Origin: Clostridia bacterium
Lineage (GTDB): Bacteria; Bacillota; Clostridia; Christensenellales; Aristaeellaceae
Direction of reading: 5' to 3'
Length of the DNA stretch: 64,000 nt
NCBI GenBank assembly: GCA_017447185.1
Contig: JAFSOC010000016.1
Coordinates: 1-64,000, forward strand
Positions 62,146 to 64,000 of the stretch are shown piece by piece. Under the pieces are notes generated by a model. It saw only the letters and a program-made list of their open reading frames with translations, was not told where the DNA came from and made no database searches. Position 1 is the first letter of the stretch; each line of letters opens with the position of its first letter. The position numbers and the translations under genes are program-made.

Positions 62146-63222
62146 ATGAGAGACAGCAAACCGGCCTACCTGGCCTTGTATGAATCCCTGCGGGAGGAGA
62201 TCCTGGCGGGCATCCGGCCCTGCGGGAGCCGGCTGCCGTCCCGCCGCTCCCTGGCGCGGGACCGGGGCATCAGCGAAATCACGGTGGATCACGGGATTGA
62301 GCTTTTGTGCGAGGAGGGCTATGCCGAGGCGCGGCCCCGCAGCGGAATCTACGTGACCTACCGGGCGGGGGACGGGTTTTCCCTGCCTGTAAGCTCACCC
62401 CGGCCGGTTCCCCCGGCCCTGCCGGAAAGCGCCCTGCGGACAGAGAACCGGGAATCCTTTCCGTTTCCGACCCTGGCCCGGGTGATGCGCCGGGTGATCA
62501 CCGACTACGCGGAGGCGCTGCTGGTGAAGCCGCCGAATACCGGGTGTGACGCCCTGCGGGAGGCGCTCAGCGCCTACCTGGCCCGCAACCGGGGCATCCG
62601 GGCGGGGAAGGACCAGATCGTTATCGGCGCCGGCGCGGAATACCTGTACGGCCTGGTGGTGGAGATGCTGGGCCGGGACCGGATCTGGGGCCTGGAATCC
62701 CCCTCCTATGAAAAAATCGAGCGGGTGTACCGCTCGAGGGGAGTCGTATGTGATCTGCTGCCCCTGGGAAAGGACGGCATCGTCTCTGAAGCGCTGCAGG
62801 GTACGCAGGCCTCCGTGCTGCATATTACGCCCTTCCGCTCGTTTCCGACGGGCATTACGGCCTCCGCCTCCAAACGGCAGGAATACCTGCGCTGGGTTTC
62901 CGCGCCGGACCGGTATATCGTCGAGGACGACTACGAATCGGAATTCTCGCTGCTGCGCAAGCCGGAGGAAACGGTTTTCGCTGCCACAAGGCTGCAGAAC
63001 GTGATCTACCTGAATACCTTCTCCCGCACCATATCCCCCTCCATGCGGGTGGGCTACATGGTGCTGCCGGAGAAGATGGTGCCCCTGTTCCGGGAAAAGG
63101 TGGGATTCTATTCCTGTTCGGTGCCCGCCTTTGAACAGTATGTACTGGCGGAACTGCTGAAAAACGGGGAGTTTGAGCGCCACATCAACCGGGTGCGCCG
63201 GCGGGAGCGCCGGGCGCCTTAA
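62146..63222 (+). CDS. MocR/GntR-like regulator, truncated, PLP lysine replaced
   Basis: 358 residues. N-terminal GntR winged helix (about 1-75; SRLPSRRSLARDRGISEITV) is fused to an aminotransferase-like domain (GAGAEYLYGLVVEMLG, IVEDDYESEF, YLNTFSRTISPSMRVGYMVLP). Arg294 stands in the SFSKTLSP-type motif where MocR proteins normally have the PLP-binding Lys. The protein ends RRRERRAP, about 90 residues before the usual C-terminus, exactly where the convergent YitT gene ends (4-bp tail overlap). Likely a PLP-independent or degraded regulator. The start has no close Shine-Dalgarno sequence (AAGGAG is 17 nt away). Confidence 0.8.
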   Translation: MRDSKPAYLALYESLREEILAGIRPCGSRLPSRRSLARDRGISEITVDHGIELLCEEGYAEARPRSGIYVTYRAGDGFSLPVSSPRPVPPALPESALRTENRESFPFPTLARVMRRVITDYAEALLVKPPNTGCDALREALSAYLARNRGIRAGKDQIVIGAGAEYLYGLVVEMLGRDRIWGLESPSYEKIERVYRSRGVVCDLLPLGKDGIVSEALQGTQASVLHITPFRSFPTGITASASKRQEYLRWVSAPDRYIVEDDYESEFSLLRKPEETVFAATRLQNVIYLNTFSRTISPSMRVGYMVLPEKMVPLFREKVGFYSCSVPAFEQYVLAELLKNGEFERHINRVRRRERRAP

Positions 63223-64000
63223 TCCTCGCCGTCGAGGCGGGAGAATCCTTCGCCCAGGGCCTCGTGGGCGTCGGTAATGAACATAAAGGCCTTTTCGTCC
63301 TCCTCCTGCACGATGCGCTTGACCGCCATGATTTCCTGCCGGGCGGCCACGCACAGCACCACGGGCTGCTGCTTCCCGGTATAGGCGCCTTTCGCCTCCA
63401 GGTGGGTGACGCCGCGGCCCACCTCCTCCATGAGGCGGTCCGTGATCTTTTCCCAGTTGGCTGTCATGATGAAGCAGGCCTTGTTGCCGCCAAAGCCCAT
63501 CATCACCGCGTCAATGACCTTGGAGCACACATAGATGGAGATAAAGGCGTAAAGCGCCTGTTCCGTACCGATGGCGACCGCGGCGGCCAGGACCACCGCG
63601 CAGTCCAGCGCGAAGAGGAACATGCCCATGGAAATAAAGGGCAGGCGCCGGTGCACCATCCGTGCGATCATATCCGTGCCGCCGGTGGTGGCGCCGCCCC
63701 GCAGGATGAGTCCCAGGCCGGCGCCCACCGTCACGCCGCCGAAAAGCGTCCCCAGCAGGGGATCGGTGCTCACGGGGCGGATGGGCAGTACGTCGATGAG
63801 GACGGAGAAAAGCAGCGTAGCCACAAGGCTCCGGAAAGCGAAAATCTTCCCCATGGAGCGGTAGCCGATCAGGAACAGCGGAATATTCAGCAACAGGGAA
63901 ACGGTACCCACCGGCCAGTGGAACAGGAAATTCAGGATGGTTGCCACACCGGTCAGGCCGCCGGGTGCGATATTGTTGGGTACAAGAAAGGCGGGATAGG
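63219..64000 (-). CDS. YitT family membrane protein, 5' partial
   Basis: The N-terminus runs off the right edge: the frame is open to 64000 and reads PAFLVPNNIAPGGLTGVATIL, a typical YitT sequence, so the ATG at 63947 is internal. The rest has several helices and a C-terminal DUF2179 cytoplasmic domain (CFIMTANWEKITDRLMEEVGRG, MAVKRIVQEEDEKAFMFITDAHEALGEGF). Function unknown. It ends tail to tail with the MocR-like gene, sharing a 4-bp TTAA. Confidence 0.88.
   Translation of the reverse strand, partial: YPAFLVPNNIAPGGLTGVATILNFLFHWPVGTVSLLLNIPLFLIGYRSMGKIFAFRSLVATLLFSVLIDVLPIRPVSTDPLLGTLFGGVTVGAGLGLILRGGATTGGTDMIARMVHRRLPFISMGMFLFALDCAVVLAAAVAIGTEQALYAFISIYVCSKVIDAVMMGFGGNKACFIMTANWEKITDRLMEEVGRGVTHLEAKGAYTGKQQPVVLCVAARQEIMAVKRIVQEEDEKAFMFITDAHEALGEGFSRLDGED

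Overview
The window looks like a chromosomal segment from a GC-rich, anaerobic, monoderm Firmicute of the Clostridia, probably from gut or rumen. This is inferred from gene content: a clostridial-type Re-citrate synthase, RNase J, YlbF, MltG, YitT, VanW, VanY and VanZ proteins, BspA-type leucine-rich repeat proteins, a T-box riboswitch, a cellobiose 2-epimerase with GH130 phosphorylases, and sigma-A promoters spaced at 16-17 bp. A Christensenellales-like rumen bacterium would fit, but no rRNA is present to prove it. No phage, insertion sequence or CRISPR array was seen.

Layout. 1-8789: the 3' part of a giant secreted repeat protein, entering from the left edge. 8790-9257: a decayed spacer with a near-perfect palindrome and a terminator. 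9258-10244 (-): the ATP-pyrophosphatase half of GMP synthase. 10406-19965 (+): an operon for intracellular breakdown of beta-mannan oligosaccharides (ManA, cellobiose 2-epimerase, LacI regulator, two GH130 phosphorylases, an SGNH acetylesterase and a GH2 beta-mannosidase). 19999-22670 (+): a promoter and T-box leader driving an unusual HTH-cupin-acyl-CoA synthetase fusion. 22702-30454 (+): an SH3 surface protein, RNase J, YlbF, MltG, a U32 protein and a VanW protein. 30484-31554 (-): MurG, tail to tail with the VanW gene. 31668-31750 (+): tRNA-Leu(CAA). 31792-34419 (-): aspartate aminotransferase followed by Re-citrate synthase. 34591-39897 (-): DUF975 membrane protein, parvulin foldase, L,D-transpeptidase and BspA-like protein. 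40090-42955 (+): an exported protein and a large BspA-like protein. 43113-52222 (+): a nine-gene Mrp-type antiporter operon with four large NuoL/M/N-like subunits. 52238-54512 (-): exported LRR protein and MetY. 54716-58445 (+): heterodimeric ABC exporter. 58503-59267 (-): VanY-type carboxypeptidase. 59425-61457 (+): zinc-dependent phospholipase C-like protein and a VanZ protein with an extra C-terminal domain. 61461-64000: ECF S component (-), MocR-like regulator (+) and YitT protein (-, leaving the right edge).

How the genes work together. The mannan operon forms a coherent route. The acetylesterase would strip acetyl groups. The mannooligosaccharide phosphorylase and GH2 enzyme shorten chains. 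The 2-epimerase turns mannobiose into mannosyl-glucose, and the second GH130 enzyme cleaves that to mannose-1-phosphate and glucose. ManA feeds mannose-6-phosphate into glycolysis. Re-citrate synthase with aspartate aminotransferase points to an anaerobic oxaloacetate/glutamate branch. Many of the remaining genes concern the envelope: MltG, MurG, VanW, L,D-transpeptidase, VanY, parvulin foldase and LRR proteins.

The strongest candidate for something new is the T-box riboswitch in front of the HTH-cupin-acyl-CoA synthetase fusion. Its specifier reads most naturally as a valine codon, so valine starvation would switch on activation of a free carboxylic acid. One testable idea is that this allows valine synthesis from isobutyrate by reductive carboxylation. 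Also notable are the Mrp operon with four Glu/Lys-bearing antiporter subunits and no hydrogenase, a GMP synthase without its glutaminase domain, a MocR-like regulator with Arg in place of the PLP lysine and a missing C-terminus, and a VanZ fusion protein.
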